DNA from: Altererythrobacter epoxidivorans | GTDB lineage: Bacteria > Pseudomonadota > Alphaproteobacteria > Sphingomonadales > Sphingomonadaceae | Direction: 5' to 3' | Assembly (NCBI RefSeq): GCF_001281485.1 | Contig: NZ_CP012669.1 | Coordinates: 1,612,001-1,676,000, forward strand | DNA length: 64,000 bases | Part shown: in pieces, positions 1-10,402 of the stretch | Layout of the letters: each line of letters begins with the position of its first letter | How positions within the stretch are numbered: position 1 is the first letter of the stretch | Made by a program: the position numbers and the translations under genes | The notes under the pieces: generated by a model | Told to the model about the DNA's origin: nothing | Seen by the model: the letters and a program-made list of their open reading frames with translations, nothing else | Databases searched by the model: none

Positions 1-628
1 GGCAGCAGACGCCGCGTTCGGTTGCCGCGACCATCATCGGGCCCAGCGAGGTTTCGACGACGGCCCAGTGTATCGTGCGACCCGCACCGCCGTTCTTCCA
101 CTCGCTCGCGCTCATCCCCAACTTGCCTTTCGTGTCGTCGTAGAAGCGCGAGGCGCTTTCGTATCCTGCATCGTAAATTGCACCTGTCACGCTCGAAGAT
201 GCGCCCAGCGCCTCGCGAGCGCGTTCTTCCCGCAGCGCACGCCCATAGGCAGCGGGTGAAAGCCCCGTTGCGCGCTTGAATATGCGCTGGAAATGCGCGG
301 GGGAATAACCGGTGATCGTCGCCAGTTCATCCAGCGTCGGATTGCCTTCCGACCCCTTGATCTCCTCGATCGCGGCAAGAACGGCGGCCTCGTCGCGCCC
401 GACATCGTCGGGCAGGCACCGCTTGCAAGCCCTCAGGCCGGCCTCGCGGGCTTCCTTGCCGGTTGCAAAAAAGCGGACATTGTCGCGGGACGGATGGCGG
501 GCAGCGCAGCTGGGGCGGCAATAGATGCCGGTAGTCAGCACTCCGGTGACGAAGCGCCCGTCATACGAACGGTCGCGCCGCTTGACGGCGGCCCATGCTG
601 TTGCAGGTGTGATAGTGTGTTCGTTCAT
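1..628 (-). CDS. ada: Ada bifunctional DNA-alkylation repair protein/regulator (3' part cut by window edge)
   Basis: The minus-strand frame opens with ATG at 626-628 and runs off the left edge, giving about 209 residues with no stop. Four cysteines at residues 37, 41, 68 and 71 (YCRPSC and CKRC) match the zinc site of the E. coli Ada N-domain. There the first cysteine accepts methyl groups from DNA phosphotriesters, which switches Ada into an activator. Residues about 80-175 form an AraC-type helix-turn-helix domain (TGYSPAHFQRIFKRATG). The start of the O6-alkylguanine methyltransferase domain follows (VETSLGPMMVAATERG). Its PCHR active site would lie outside the window. The gene is divergent from the protease at 710, with an 81-bp shared gap. 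Assignment as an N-Ada/HTH/MGMT protein is secure. Confidence 0.93.
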   Translation of the reverse strand, partial: MNEHTITPATAWAAVKRRDRSYDGRFVTGVLTTGIYCRPSCAARHPSRDNVRFFATGKEAREAGLRACKRCLPDDVGRDEAAVLAAIEEIKGSEGNPTLDELATITGYSPAHFQRIFKRATGLSPAAYGRALREERAREALGASSSVTGAIYDAGYESASRFYDDTKGKLGMSASEWKNGGAGRTIHWAVVETSLGPMMVAATERGVCC

Positions 629-709
629 GAGCCAGTGAATAGGATAGTGCGCAGTTCGCTTCATCCCGAAGCTTGCGATCAAAGTGAATGGCGGTCAAAT
701 ACCGACGCA

Positions 710-2254
710 ATGCATCGTTTCCTTACATTGATAGCGCTGGCGCTGGCCTTCGCCCTACCCGCCCCTGCAAAGGCCGACCCTGCCGATATCGACGCTGCGG
801 CGCGAGGCGTGGTGCGCGTCGTGATCATCGGCTCAGACGGGCAGGAGGTCTTCCCGGTGAGCCACGGCAGCGGTTTTGCAGTGACCCCGACGAAGATCGT
901 GACCAACGCCCATGTCGTGCGCGAGGCGCTGCTGGACGATACGCTACGCATCGGGATCGTCCCGAGCGAAGGGGACGAAGCCGCCTATGGCAAGGCGATT
1001 TCGGTCAGCCCGCGCAACGATCTTGCCATCATCGAGATCACCGACGGCAGTCTGCGCCTGCCTCCGCTGACCTTCGCCGGGACCCGCGCAGGCGACATGG
1101 GAGAGGTATCGGCTGTCGGCTATCCGATGAATGTCGACCGGGCGCAGGGTCTCGATATCGGCGATATCTTCCGGGCCCAGCCGCCTGTGAAGAGCCGCGG
1201 CTTCCTGTCGGGAGCGCGGCCCAGCCGCCAGTTCGACACGATCCTCCACACTGCCCCGATCGCTCGCGGCAATTCGGGTGGGCCGCTGCTCGACGCGTGT
1301 GGCCGCGTATTGGGCGTCAACAGTTTCGGCGCCGACTCCGACGGTTCGGATGCGGAGTTCTATTTCGCAGTTTCCGACAAGGAGATCCTGCCCTTCCTCG
1401 AGGCGAATGATATCGAGCCGCGGACGAACGCGCTCCCCTGCCGCAGCATCGACGACCTCGACGCAGCCGAACGCACCCGCCTCGAACAGCAACGTGCAGA
1501 AGCCCGCGACCGTTTGGAAGCTCGTGAAAGCGAATTGCGGGAGAAGCGCGACCGCGCCCGCTTCGAGGCGCAACTGGCGGTGATGGACGAGCGCGAGAAC
1601 GCCATGGCTCTTGCGCTGATCCTGCTGATGGTTGCGGCAGCGGCAGGCTATGTCGGTATGCAGGCGCGAGAACAGGAAGGCGGCGAGCGCCGCGCCATGA
1701 TCGCATTCGGCGTCGCCGGCGCGGCATTCCTGGGCGCGTTGCTGCTGTGGATTTCGCGACCGGGTCTCGACGAGATCGACCGGCGCGTCGCCGCTGCGAC
1801 CGGGCAGACGGAAGGGCAGGAGAAAGACGAGCCGGCTTCCAATGCGAGCGACGGGACATTGCTCTGCACCCTGGTCCCGGAACGCAGCCGGGTGACCAGC
1901 GCGCGCACCGACGACCTGGAGTTCGAATGGGCAGCGGACGGCTGCGTCAACGAACGCACGCAATATGGCTATCTCAATGGAGATTGGAGCCGTGTGCTGG
2001 TGCCGAACGATGATGATGCCGTCTCGGTCAATCACTACGATCCTGACACGAGGACTTTCCGGACGGACCGTTATCTGCTGGGCAGGAACGACATGTCGAA
2101 GGCGCGCGAAGCGCGTGCCGAATATACTCCGCCGACATGCGGCGTAACCGATGCTGCCCGCGCGTTAGGCGAACAGCAATCGGGTGTCCTGTCCATGCTG
2201 CCGAGCCGCCCGAACGAGCGGCTAGTCTATACCTGCGGACCGAAACCCCAGTAA
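710..2254 (+). CDS. Membrane-anchored trypsin-like (S1C/HtrA-related) serine protease
   Basis: This 514-residue protein begins with a signal sequence (hydrophobic residues 4-20, AKA cleavage site). The catalytic triad is visible: His68 in TNAHVV, Asp104 in RNDLAI and Ser189 in GNSGGP, as in HtrA/DegP proteases acting in the envelope. No PDZ domain follows. Instead there is a highly charged coiled coil (about 247-295), two hydrophobic segments (about 299-317 and 330-348) and a soluble C-terminal domain of unknown type (about 350-514). I chose the ATG at 710 because upstream in-frame codons overlap the divergent ada gene and lack a signal peptide. The architecture resembles a protease tethered by a C-terminal membrane hairpin; its substrate is unknown. 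Confidence 0.85.
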   Translation: MHRFLTLIALALAFALPAPAKADPADIDAAARGVVRVVIIGSDGQEVFPVSHGSGFAVTPTKIVTNAHVVREALLDDTLRIGIVPSEGDEAAYGKAISVSPRNDLAIIEITDGSLRLPPLTFAGTRAGDMGEVSAVGYPMNVDRAQGLDIGDIFRAQPPVKSRGFLSGARPSRQFDTILHTAPIARGNSGGPLLDACGRVLGVNSFGADSDGSDAEFYFAVSDKEILPFLEANDIEPRTNALPCRSIDDLDAAERTRLEQQRAEARDRLEARESELREKRDRARFEAQLAVMDERENAMALALILLMVAAAAGYVGMQAREQEGGERRAMIAFGVAGAAFLGALLLWISRPGLDEIDRRVAAATGQTEGQEKDEPASNASDGTLLCTLVPERSRVTSARTDDLEFEWAADGCVNERTQYGYLNGDWSRVLVPNDDDAVSVNHYDPDTRTFRTDRYLLGRNDMSKAREARAEYTPPTCGVTDAARALGEQQSGVLSMLPSRPNERLVYTCGPKPQ

Positions 2255-2271
2255 GGAACATGCATGCGGCG

Positions 2272-3099
2272 TCAGGCCGCCAGTGCTTCCCCGCTGAGCG
2301 TGATGCGGTGCATCTCGCGTCGATAGCCCTGGTAATCGTTCATCGCATTGTGCCAGGTGGTGCGGTTGTCCCAGATCGCCACGGTGCCGGGCTTCCATTG
2401 CAGTCGGCACTGGTTGTCGGCGGTGAGTGCCGCATCATAGAGCCGCTGCAACAGCGGAAGGCTTTCTTCCCGCGTCTTGCCCACAAAGTGGATGGTGAAG
2501 GCGCTGTTGACGTAAAGCAGCTTGCGGCCCGTATGAGGGTGCCGGATCACCACCGGATGGATTGCGCCGGTCTTGAGGTCCTGCCCCCTTAGCGACGATC
2601 CCATGTCGGTCTGCGCGTACAGACCATCGGCCTTATATACATGGTCGGCGGTATGAAACGCCTCCAGCCCCTCGATCTCTGCCTTCAGATCGTCGGGCAA
2701 GGCATCATAGGCCGCTCCCATGTGTGCCCATTCGGTGTCGCCACCGCTTGGCGGCAGGTCGCGAGCGACGAGGATCGAGCCCATGGCAGGGATCTGGTCA
2801 TAGGAATGATCGGTATGCCAGGCGCCGCCGATATTGGTCGATTGGTCCGCTTCCTTCTTTACAACCGCAATTTCGGGATGCTGCTCGGTCAGAGGGAAAT
2901 AATTGTTGATGTCGATCCCGCCCCAACGCTTCGCAAAGGCAATATGATCTTCGGGAGAGAATTCCTGGTCGCGGAAGACCGCCACCCCGTGCTCGTAGAT
3001 CGCCTGCTTGATCGCCTGCATTTCTGAATCGCTACAGTGGGCCAGATCGACGCCCGAAATCTCGACCCCGCAATTCGGGGCCATTGCCTTCATTTCCAT
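2272..3099 (-). CDS. TauD/TfdA-family Fe(II)/2-oxoglutarate-dependent dioxygenase
   Basis: This 275-residue protein has the whole TauD/TfdA fold. The iron ligands are visible as His95 and Asp97 in WHTDHS and His250 in TTWHNA, and Arg261 or Arg265 (YRREMHR) is placed to bind the 2-oxoglutarate carboxylate. Family members hydroxylate taurine, alkylsulfonates, 2,4-D or related compounds; the substrate cannot be read from this sequence. There is no neighbouring sulfonate transporter, so a role in sulfur scavenging is not supported by context. It stands alone between the protease gene (convergent, 17-bp gap) and the divergent atp operon. An inverted repeat, CATTC-GTA-GAATG, lies at 3147-3159, about 48 bases upstream of the start. 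Confidence 0.88.
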   Translation of the reverse strand: MEMKAMAPNCGVEISGVDLAHCSDSEMQAIKQAIYEHGVAVFRDQEFSPEDHIAFAKRWGGIDINNYFPLTEQHPEIAVVKKEADQSTNIGGAWHTDHSYDQIPAMGSILVARDLPPSGGDTEWAHMGAAYDALPDDLKAEIEGLEAFHTADHVYKADGLYAQTDMGSSLRGQDLKTGAIHPVVIRHPHTGRKLLYVNSAFTIHFVGKTREESLPLLQRLYDAALTADNQCRLQWKPGTVAIWDNRTTWHNAMNDYQGYRREMHRITLSGEALAA

Positions 3100-3302
3100 T
3101 CTCTCTCTCCCTGTCCGTTTTCGGACTGCAGGCCGGCTTTATACTCCATTCGTAGAATGACGCCAAGAATCCCTTCCAATCGGGTTGCCATCGCAAAGGG
3201 GTGATGCTAGGCGCGCGCCAACCTTGCCGGGGTGCCCTGTTTGCATCCCATACGGCTGGGTGATGCATCGTTATTCTCCGGATCCAAGAGGACCTTAAGC
3301 GC

Positions 3303-3857
3303 GTGGATATTTCCGCCGGTATTCAGGCTAGCCTGGCAGGGCGCTACGCAGTGGCGCTGTTCGAACTCGCTGCTGAGCATGGCACCGTGACCGCAGTCGA
3401 ATCGGACCTCGAAACGCTCGAGGCCGCTCTTCGCGAATCGGCCGACCTTCGTCAGGTCACGACCAACCCCGAATTGAGCCGCAAGGCGCAGGGCGCCGCC
3501 ATCGAAGGCGTTGCGTCCGTCCTTGGCCTGTCGCAGCTGACGCAGAAGTTTCTCGCCGTCCTCGCGCAGAACCGTCGCCTCAGCGCGCTGCCGGACATGA
3601 TCCGCGCTTTCCAGACCATCGCCGCTGCCCAGCGCGGCGAAGTCACTGCAGAAGTCACCAGCGCCCACGCGCTCAGCGACGAACAGCTTGCCACCCTGAA
3701 GGACAAGCTGACCGCGCGCGAAGGCCGCACCGTAAAGCTCAAGCCGAGCGTCGACCCGGATCTCCTGGGCGGCCTCGTCGTAACCATTGGATCGCAGCGC
3801 ATCGACGGCTCGATCCGCACCCGTTTGAATTCCCTCGCGAACGCGATGAAAGGCTAA
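3303..3857 (+). CDS. atpH: ATP synthase F1 subunit delta
   Basis: This 184-residue protein is the delta (OSCP-like) subunit, which links the F1 head to the peripheral stalk of ATP synthase. It has the N-terminal helical bundle motif ([11 protein letters not shown]) and the C-terminal conserved segment ending in [23 protein letters not shown], typical of AtpH. It starts with GTG, about ten bases after an AGAGGA ribosome-binding site. It is the first gene of atpHAGDC, and its stop codon is followed at once by the atpA start. The Fo genes (a, b, b', c) are absent, as is usual for alphaproteobacteria, where F1 and Fo operons are separate. Confidence 0.96.
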   Translation: MDISAGIQASLAGRYAVALFELAAEHGTVTAVESDLETLEAALRESADLRQVTTNPELSRKAQGAAIEGVASVLGLSQLTQKFLAVLAQNRRLSALPDMIRAFQTIAAAQRGEVTAEVTSAHALSDEQLATLKDKLTAREGRTVKLKPSVDPDLLGGLVVTIGSQRIDGSIRTRLNSLANAMKG

Positions 3858-5390
<1,533 letters not shown>

Positions 5391-5420
5391 ACCGGAACCA
5401 GAGAACGATAGGGAGCCGAA

Positions 5421-6290
5421 ATGGCTAGCCTCAAAGAACTCAAGGACCGGATCAAGTCGGTCAAGTCGACGCAGAAGATCACCAAGGCGAAGCAGATGGT
5501 CGCCGCGGCGAAGCTGCGCAAGGCACAGGCAGCAGCCGAAGCTGCGCGCCCCTATGCCGAGCGTCTCGCTGGCGTGATGGGATCGCTCGCCAGCAAGGTG
5601 AACGGCGACAGCGCTCCGCTTTTGCTGCGCGGCACCGGTAGCAACCAGCGCCACCTGCTGGTGGTGGTGAACACCGACAAGGGCCTTTGCGGCGGTCTGA
5701 ATTCGAACATCGTCAAGGAAGCCAAGCTCCAGGCGAAGAAGCTGATTGCCGAAGGCAAGGACGTGTCCTTCTACCTTATCGGCAAGAAGGGTCGTGCACC
5801 GATCAAGCGTGACTACGCGAACAAGATCGATCACCAGTACGACACCAGCGAAATGCGCAATCCCGACTTCGCCGAAGCCGAGAAGATTGCCGATGAACTG
5901 GTTGGCAAGTTCGAAGCTGGCGAGTTCGACGTCGCCCATCTCGTCTATCCGATTTTCCAGTCGGCACTGGCTCAGGAACCGACTTCGGTTCAGATCCTGC
6001 CCGTTCCCACGCCGGAAACCGACAATGCTTCGGAAGCCGCCGTGGAATACGAGCCGGATGAGGAAGAAATCCTCGCCGATCTGTTGCCGCGCTACATCAA
6101 GACGCAGCTTTTCGGTGCACTGCTGGAGCGTGAAGCTTCCGAGCAGGGTGCCTCGATGACCGCCATGGACAATGCCACGCGCAATGCCGGCGATCTGATC
6201 GACAAGCTGACCATTCAGTACAACCGCAGCCGCCAGGCCGCGATTACGACCGAACTCATCGAAATCATTGCTGGCGCAGAAGCGCTGTAA
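5421..6290 (+). CDS. atpG: ATP synthase F1 subunit gamma
   Basis: This 289-residue protein is the central rotor shaft of ATP synthase. It shows the N-terminal helix signature ([20 protein letters not shown]), the [10 protein letters not shown] segment and the conserved C-terminal helix ([20 protein letters not shown]). A GGGAG ribosome-binding site precedes the ATG, 30 bases after atpA. The protein turns inside the alpha3-beta3 ring and contacts epsilon and the c-ring. Nothing in it is unusual. Confidence 0.97.
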   Translation: MASLKELKDRIKSVKSTQKITKAKQMVAAAKLRKAQAAAEAARPYAERLAGVMGSLASKVNGDSAPLLLRGTGSNQRHLLVVVNTDKGLCGGLNSNIVKEAKLQAKKLIAEGKDVSFYLIGKKGRAPIKRDYANKIDHQYDTSEMRNPDFAEAEKIADELVGKFEAGEFDVAHLVYPIFQSALAQEPTSVQILPVPTPETDNASEAAVEYEPDEEEILADLLPRYIKTQLFGALLEREASEQGASMTAMDNATRNAGDLIDKLTIQYNRSRQAAITTELIEIIAGAEAL

Positions 6291-6295
6291 GATAG

Positions 6296-7771
<1,476 letters not shown>

Positions 7772-7776
7772 GAGAC

Positions 7777-8034
7777 ATGGCGCTTCACTTCGAACTGGTC
7801 ACGCCGAGCAAGCTCGTCCGCTCCGAAGAGGTCCACATGGTGGTCGTCCCCGGTAGCGAAGGTGAATTCGGCGTGCTGGAAGGCCATGCGCCTTTCATGT
7901 CGACGATCCGCGATGGCGCCGTGCAGGTCTACAAGACCGAAGGCGGCGAACCGGAAACCATCGAAGTGCGCGGCGGCTTTGCCGAAGTCGGCGACAAGGG
8001 TCTGACGGTGCTCGCGGAGCATGTCGAAGGCTGA
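7777..8034 (+). CDS. atpC: ATP synthase F1 subunit epsilon, short form
   Basis: This 85-residue protein contains only the N-terminal beta-sandwich of epsilon ([35 protein letters not shown]). The usual bacterial epsilon is about 130-140 residues and ends in two helices that can inhibit ATP hydrolysis; these are missing. Short epsilon subunits are common in alphaproteobacteria, where inhibition is taken over by the zeta subunit. A zeta-type gene is present in this window at 41569. The gene starts five bases after atpD and ends the operon just before a strong terminator. Confidence 0.95.
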   Translation: MALHFELVTPSKLVRSEEVHMVVVPGSEGEFGVLEGHAPFMSTIRDGAVQVYKTEGGEPETIEVRGGFAEVGDKGLTVLAEHVEG

Positions 8035-8060
8035 TTGGTTCCGGCCATCGAGTTTTCATA

Positions 8061-8089
8061 AGGGCGGTCCACTTGGGCCGCCCTTTTTC
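8061..8089 (+). terminator. Rho-independent terminator of the atp operon
   Basis: A ten-base-pair stem (AGGGCGGTCC with GGGCCGCCCT, one G-U pair) closes a four-base loop and is followed by TTTTTC. It lies 26 bases after the atpC stop and is the expected end of the atpHAGDC transcript. Confidence 0.9.
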
Positions 8090-8156
8090 GTTGCCGCAAG
8101 AAATAGTGCAAACCGATCTGGGATCGATAGAATTCCTCGCTAATCGGAGGCATCAC

Positions 8157-9653
8157 TTGGGCATGATTTCTAGGGAACCGGCCAGAACTACGCGTAGTCG
8201 ACAGCCCGCCAAGACTGAGTTGGCAGTACTCGTCATCCTAGCCCTAGTCGTTCTTGTCGTACGCGGCGCATGGTTTGGCGATCCCAATGCCGACATCGAC
8301 GAACAGCTCTATTCCCTGATCGGTCTCGAAATGACCCGCGGCGCAATCCCCTTTGTCGATCTTTGGGATCGCAAGCCTATTGGCCTCTTCGCAATCTTTG
8401 CCCTAGCGCATGCCATCGGCGGGCCGGGGCCCTTAAGCTACCAGGTGCTTGCATCCTTATTTGTGCTAGCGGGCGCATGGATGACGTATCGTCTGTCTTT
8501 ACGTCTAGTGGATCGTTTAACCGGACTTGGCGCGGGCGTTCTCTATGTCTTTCTAGTTTCGATCTACGGTGGGCACTCTGCCAATGCGGAGGTATTCTTC
8601 GTACCGATGATGCTGTGGATGGCTACTCTGGTGGTCGAGATCAGCCATCCCCAATCAGTGCGCCGAGCATGTATTGGAATGCTGATCGGGGGACTTGCGC
8701 TGCAGGTGAAGTACACAGTCCTGCCGCAGTGCGTGTTCTTTGGAATTTGGGCGCTTTGGGGTCAGTATCGCGCGGGTACGAGCTTGCCAAAATTAGTGCG
8801 GCTAGCAGCGGTATTTGGTTTTCTTGGCATTCTTCCCACGGGGCTGGTTGCGGTAGGATTTGCATTAATCGGCCATTTTGACGAATTCTTTTTCGCGAAC
8901 TTCGTGTCCTTCTTCGATCGGATCCCTTCTAAAGCTGGTCGGTTCAGACACGACCATTTGCTATTACTTCTCCCGATCTTCGGCCTTCTGTCCGCCGCAG
9001 TGTATGCAGCATTCCGCTTGTCTCCACCAACTGACCGCAGGACCTATTATTTTTTTGTCCTTTGGCTGGTGGCGACAATTGCGACCGTTATGCTGCCGTC
9101 TACAATTTATCTTTATTACTTCGCCGCGCTCGCTCCTGCAGTTGTACTATGCTCGCTCCCGATCCTTGACGGGCGCGGTGCGGGCAAGGTTTTCCCATTG
9201 ATGCTGGCTCTTGCAAGTTTTGGATATTTCCTGTCCCTGCCTGATCGCTACGAGAAGGCACGGCAGCATATCGAAAGTATGGATCGACTTGCCTCAGCTA
9301 TTTCACCAAGGGTGAACGGAAGCTCAAATTGCCTCTATATTTTCGACGGGCCGACCGCTCTTTATCAGATGAGCGGATCCTGCCTGCCGACACGCTTTAT
9401 TTACCCGGATCATCTCAACAATGCTTTTGAGAGATTTTCGCTTGGGATACCCCAAATCGGCGAGGTCGCCCGGATAATAGCCGCAAGACCTCCGGTCATC
9501 GTAACTGCCGACGAGACGTTTACCGTTCAGAATGAAGCGACAAGGTCACTGGTCTGGTCGACCGTAAAGCGTGACTACGAAGAAATCGCGCGCGAGAAAT
9601 TGCACGGTCGTACCATTCGGGTTTGGGCTCGCCGCGATAGGAATATAGATTAG
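8157..9653 (+). CDS. Glycosyltransferase family 39 (PMT/ArnT-like) membrane protein
   Basis: This roughly 498-residue polytopic membrane protein has about 10-12 hydrophobic segments. The first periplasmic loop holds the acidic ADIDEQLY motif, followed by FVDLWDRKPIGLFA, as in GT39 enzymes that move a sugar from a lipid-linked donor to an acceptor outside the membrane. Start choice is between TTG at 8157, seven bases after CGGAGG, and ATG at 8163, which is further from that site; I prefer the TTG. Base composition differs from its neighbours: 9061-9120 is about 43 percent GC, and TTA, CTA and other rare codons are common. It follows the atp terminator and has no glycan-biosynthesis neighbours. 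Horizontal acquisition is inferred; donor and acceptor are unknown. Confidence 0.8.
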   Translation: MGMISREPARTTRSRQPAKTELAVLVILALVVLVVRGAWFGDPNADIDEQLYSLIGLEMTRGAIPFVDLWDRKPIGLFAIFALAHAIGGPGPLSYQVLASLFVLAGAWMTYRLSLRLVDRLTGLGAGVLYVFLVSIYGGHSANAEVFFVPMMLWMATLVVEISHPQSVRRACIGMLIGGLALQVKYTVLPQCVFFGIWALWGQYRAGTSLPKLVRLAAVFGFLGILPTGLVAVGFALIGHFDEFFFANFVSFFDRIPSKAGRFRHDHLLLLLPIFGLLSAAVYAAFRLSPPTDRRTYYFFVLWLVATIATVMLPSTIYLYYFAALAPAVVLCSLPILDGRGAGKVFPLMLALASFGYFLSLPDRYEKARQHIESMDRLASAISPRVNGSSNCLYIFDGPTALYQMSGSCLPTRFIYPDHLNNAFERFSLGIPQIGEVARIIAARPPVIVTADETFTVQNEATRSLVWSTVKRDYEEIAREKLHGRTIRVWARRDRNID

Positions 9654-9722
9654 TCGCTTGTCGACCTGCATCATCGACCGACAAATGAGGTCGTAACAAA
9701 TTTACACATTGGGAGCCTGCAT

Positions 9723-10073
9723 TTGAAACTCGTTTCCCTGCTGGCCATCGTCGCCGCGACGACTCTCTGCATGACAAGCCATGCATCGGCATCCGACGGT
9801 GTTTCAGCGCCTCCTACAAAGCGCAGCATCTACGAAAGCATCGAACTCGGTTTCAAACTCTGTTCGAAGCAGATCATCGGACAAGGCCATCTTGCGCCGG
9901 AACACGCGGCGATGCTCAAGGACATGGGCGTTTCACTCCTCGAGGAAGTACCTGCCGATGTCGCTCAGAATACGGGCCCGCTGTTCCTGAAAGATCCTAT
10001 CTATGCGCAGATCAATACCGATGCCGCAGGCGTGTTTATCGTAACATCCAGGGGCCACATCGCCTGCCGCTGA
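9723..10073 (+). CDS. Small secreted protein, N-terminal part (ends at an in-frame TGA)
   Basis: This frame encodes 116 residues. It has a TTG start seven bases after GGGAG, a signal peptide (LLAIVAATTLCMTSHASA) and a mature domain with two or three cysteines ending ...GHIACR. The TGA at 10071-10073 is followed in the same frame by a further 84 codons ending at 10328 with no other stop. The downstream part looks like the natural continuation of a roughly 200-residue secreted protein. The likely explanations are a nonsense mutation, a sequencing error or stop-codon readthrough. I do not recognise the family securely, and there are no informative neighbours apart from the S9 protease downstream. 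Confidence 0.6.
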   Translation: MKLVSLLAIVAATTLCMTSHASASDGVSAPPTKRSIYESIELGFKLCSKQIIGQGHLAPEHAAMLKDMGVSLLEEVPADVAQNTGPLFLKDPIYAQINTDAAGVFIVTSRGHIACR

Positions 10074-10076
10074 GTC

Positions 10077-10328
10077 GTGACCGACACGGCCGATGCGTTG
10101 AAGCCCCGCATTCAGTTCGTCGATGCACTTCGCCGTACGAGCACCTGGACCTACGACCAGCGGCGCTCCGGTACTTTTGCAGGCCAGATTCGTGAAGAGC
10201 TGACAGCTGCTGACGGCAGGCTCGTTGCGATCATGAACGGTCCCAACTTCATCGCCAACGATGGCAAGGGTGTGCAGGCATTCCTTACTGTAGCGGCCAT
10301 CCCTCCCAGTGCTCCGTCAGGTCATTAG
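10077..10328 (+). CDS. C-terminal part of the interrupted secreted protein (same frame)
   Basis: This frame encodes 83 residues from a possible GTG start three bases beyond the TGA that ends the preceding segment. Both segments are in the same frame. No separate ribosome-binding site or signal peptide is visible. The sequence (TSTWTYDQRRSGTFAGQIREEL, then GPNFIANDGKGVQAFLTVA) reads like the second half of the domain begun upstream. If translated on its own it would be cytoplasmic. I regard it as the distal half of one gene rather than an independent protein. Confidence 0.5.
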   Translation: MTDTADALKPRIQFVDALRRTSTWTYDQRRSGTFAGQIREELTAADGRLVAIMNGPNFIANDGKGVQAFLTVAAIPPSAPSGH

Positions 10329-10402
10329 AGCCTAAAAACGCTTCACTTTCCCGGGTCCGGTCGCCACATTCGACCTAGCTGAATCCCCGATGGAGAGGAC
10401 AT

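Noticed and set aside
10071..10073. In-frame TGA as a selenocysteine codon
   Set aside because: No stem-loop of SECIS type is evident just downstream, and the protein is not a known selenoprotein family.
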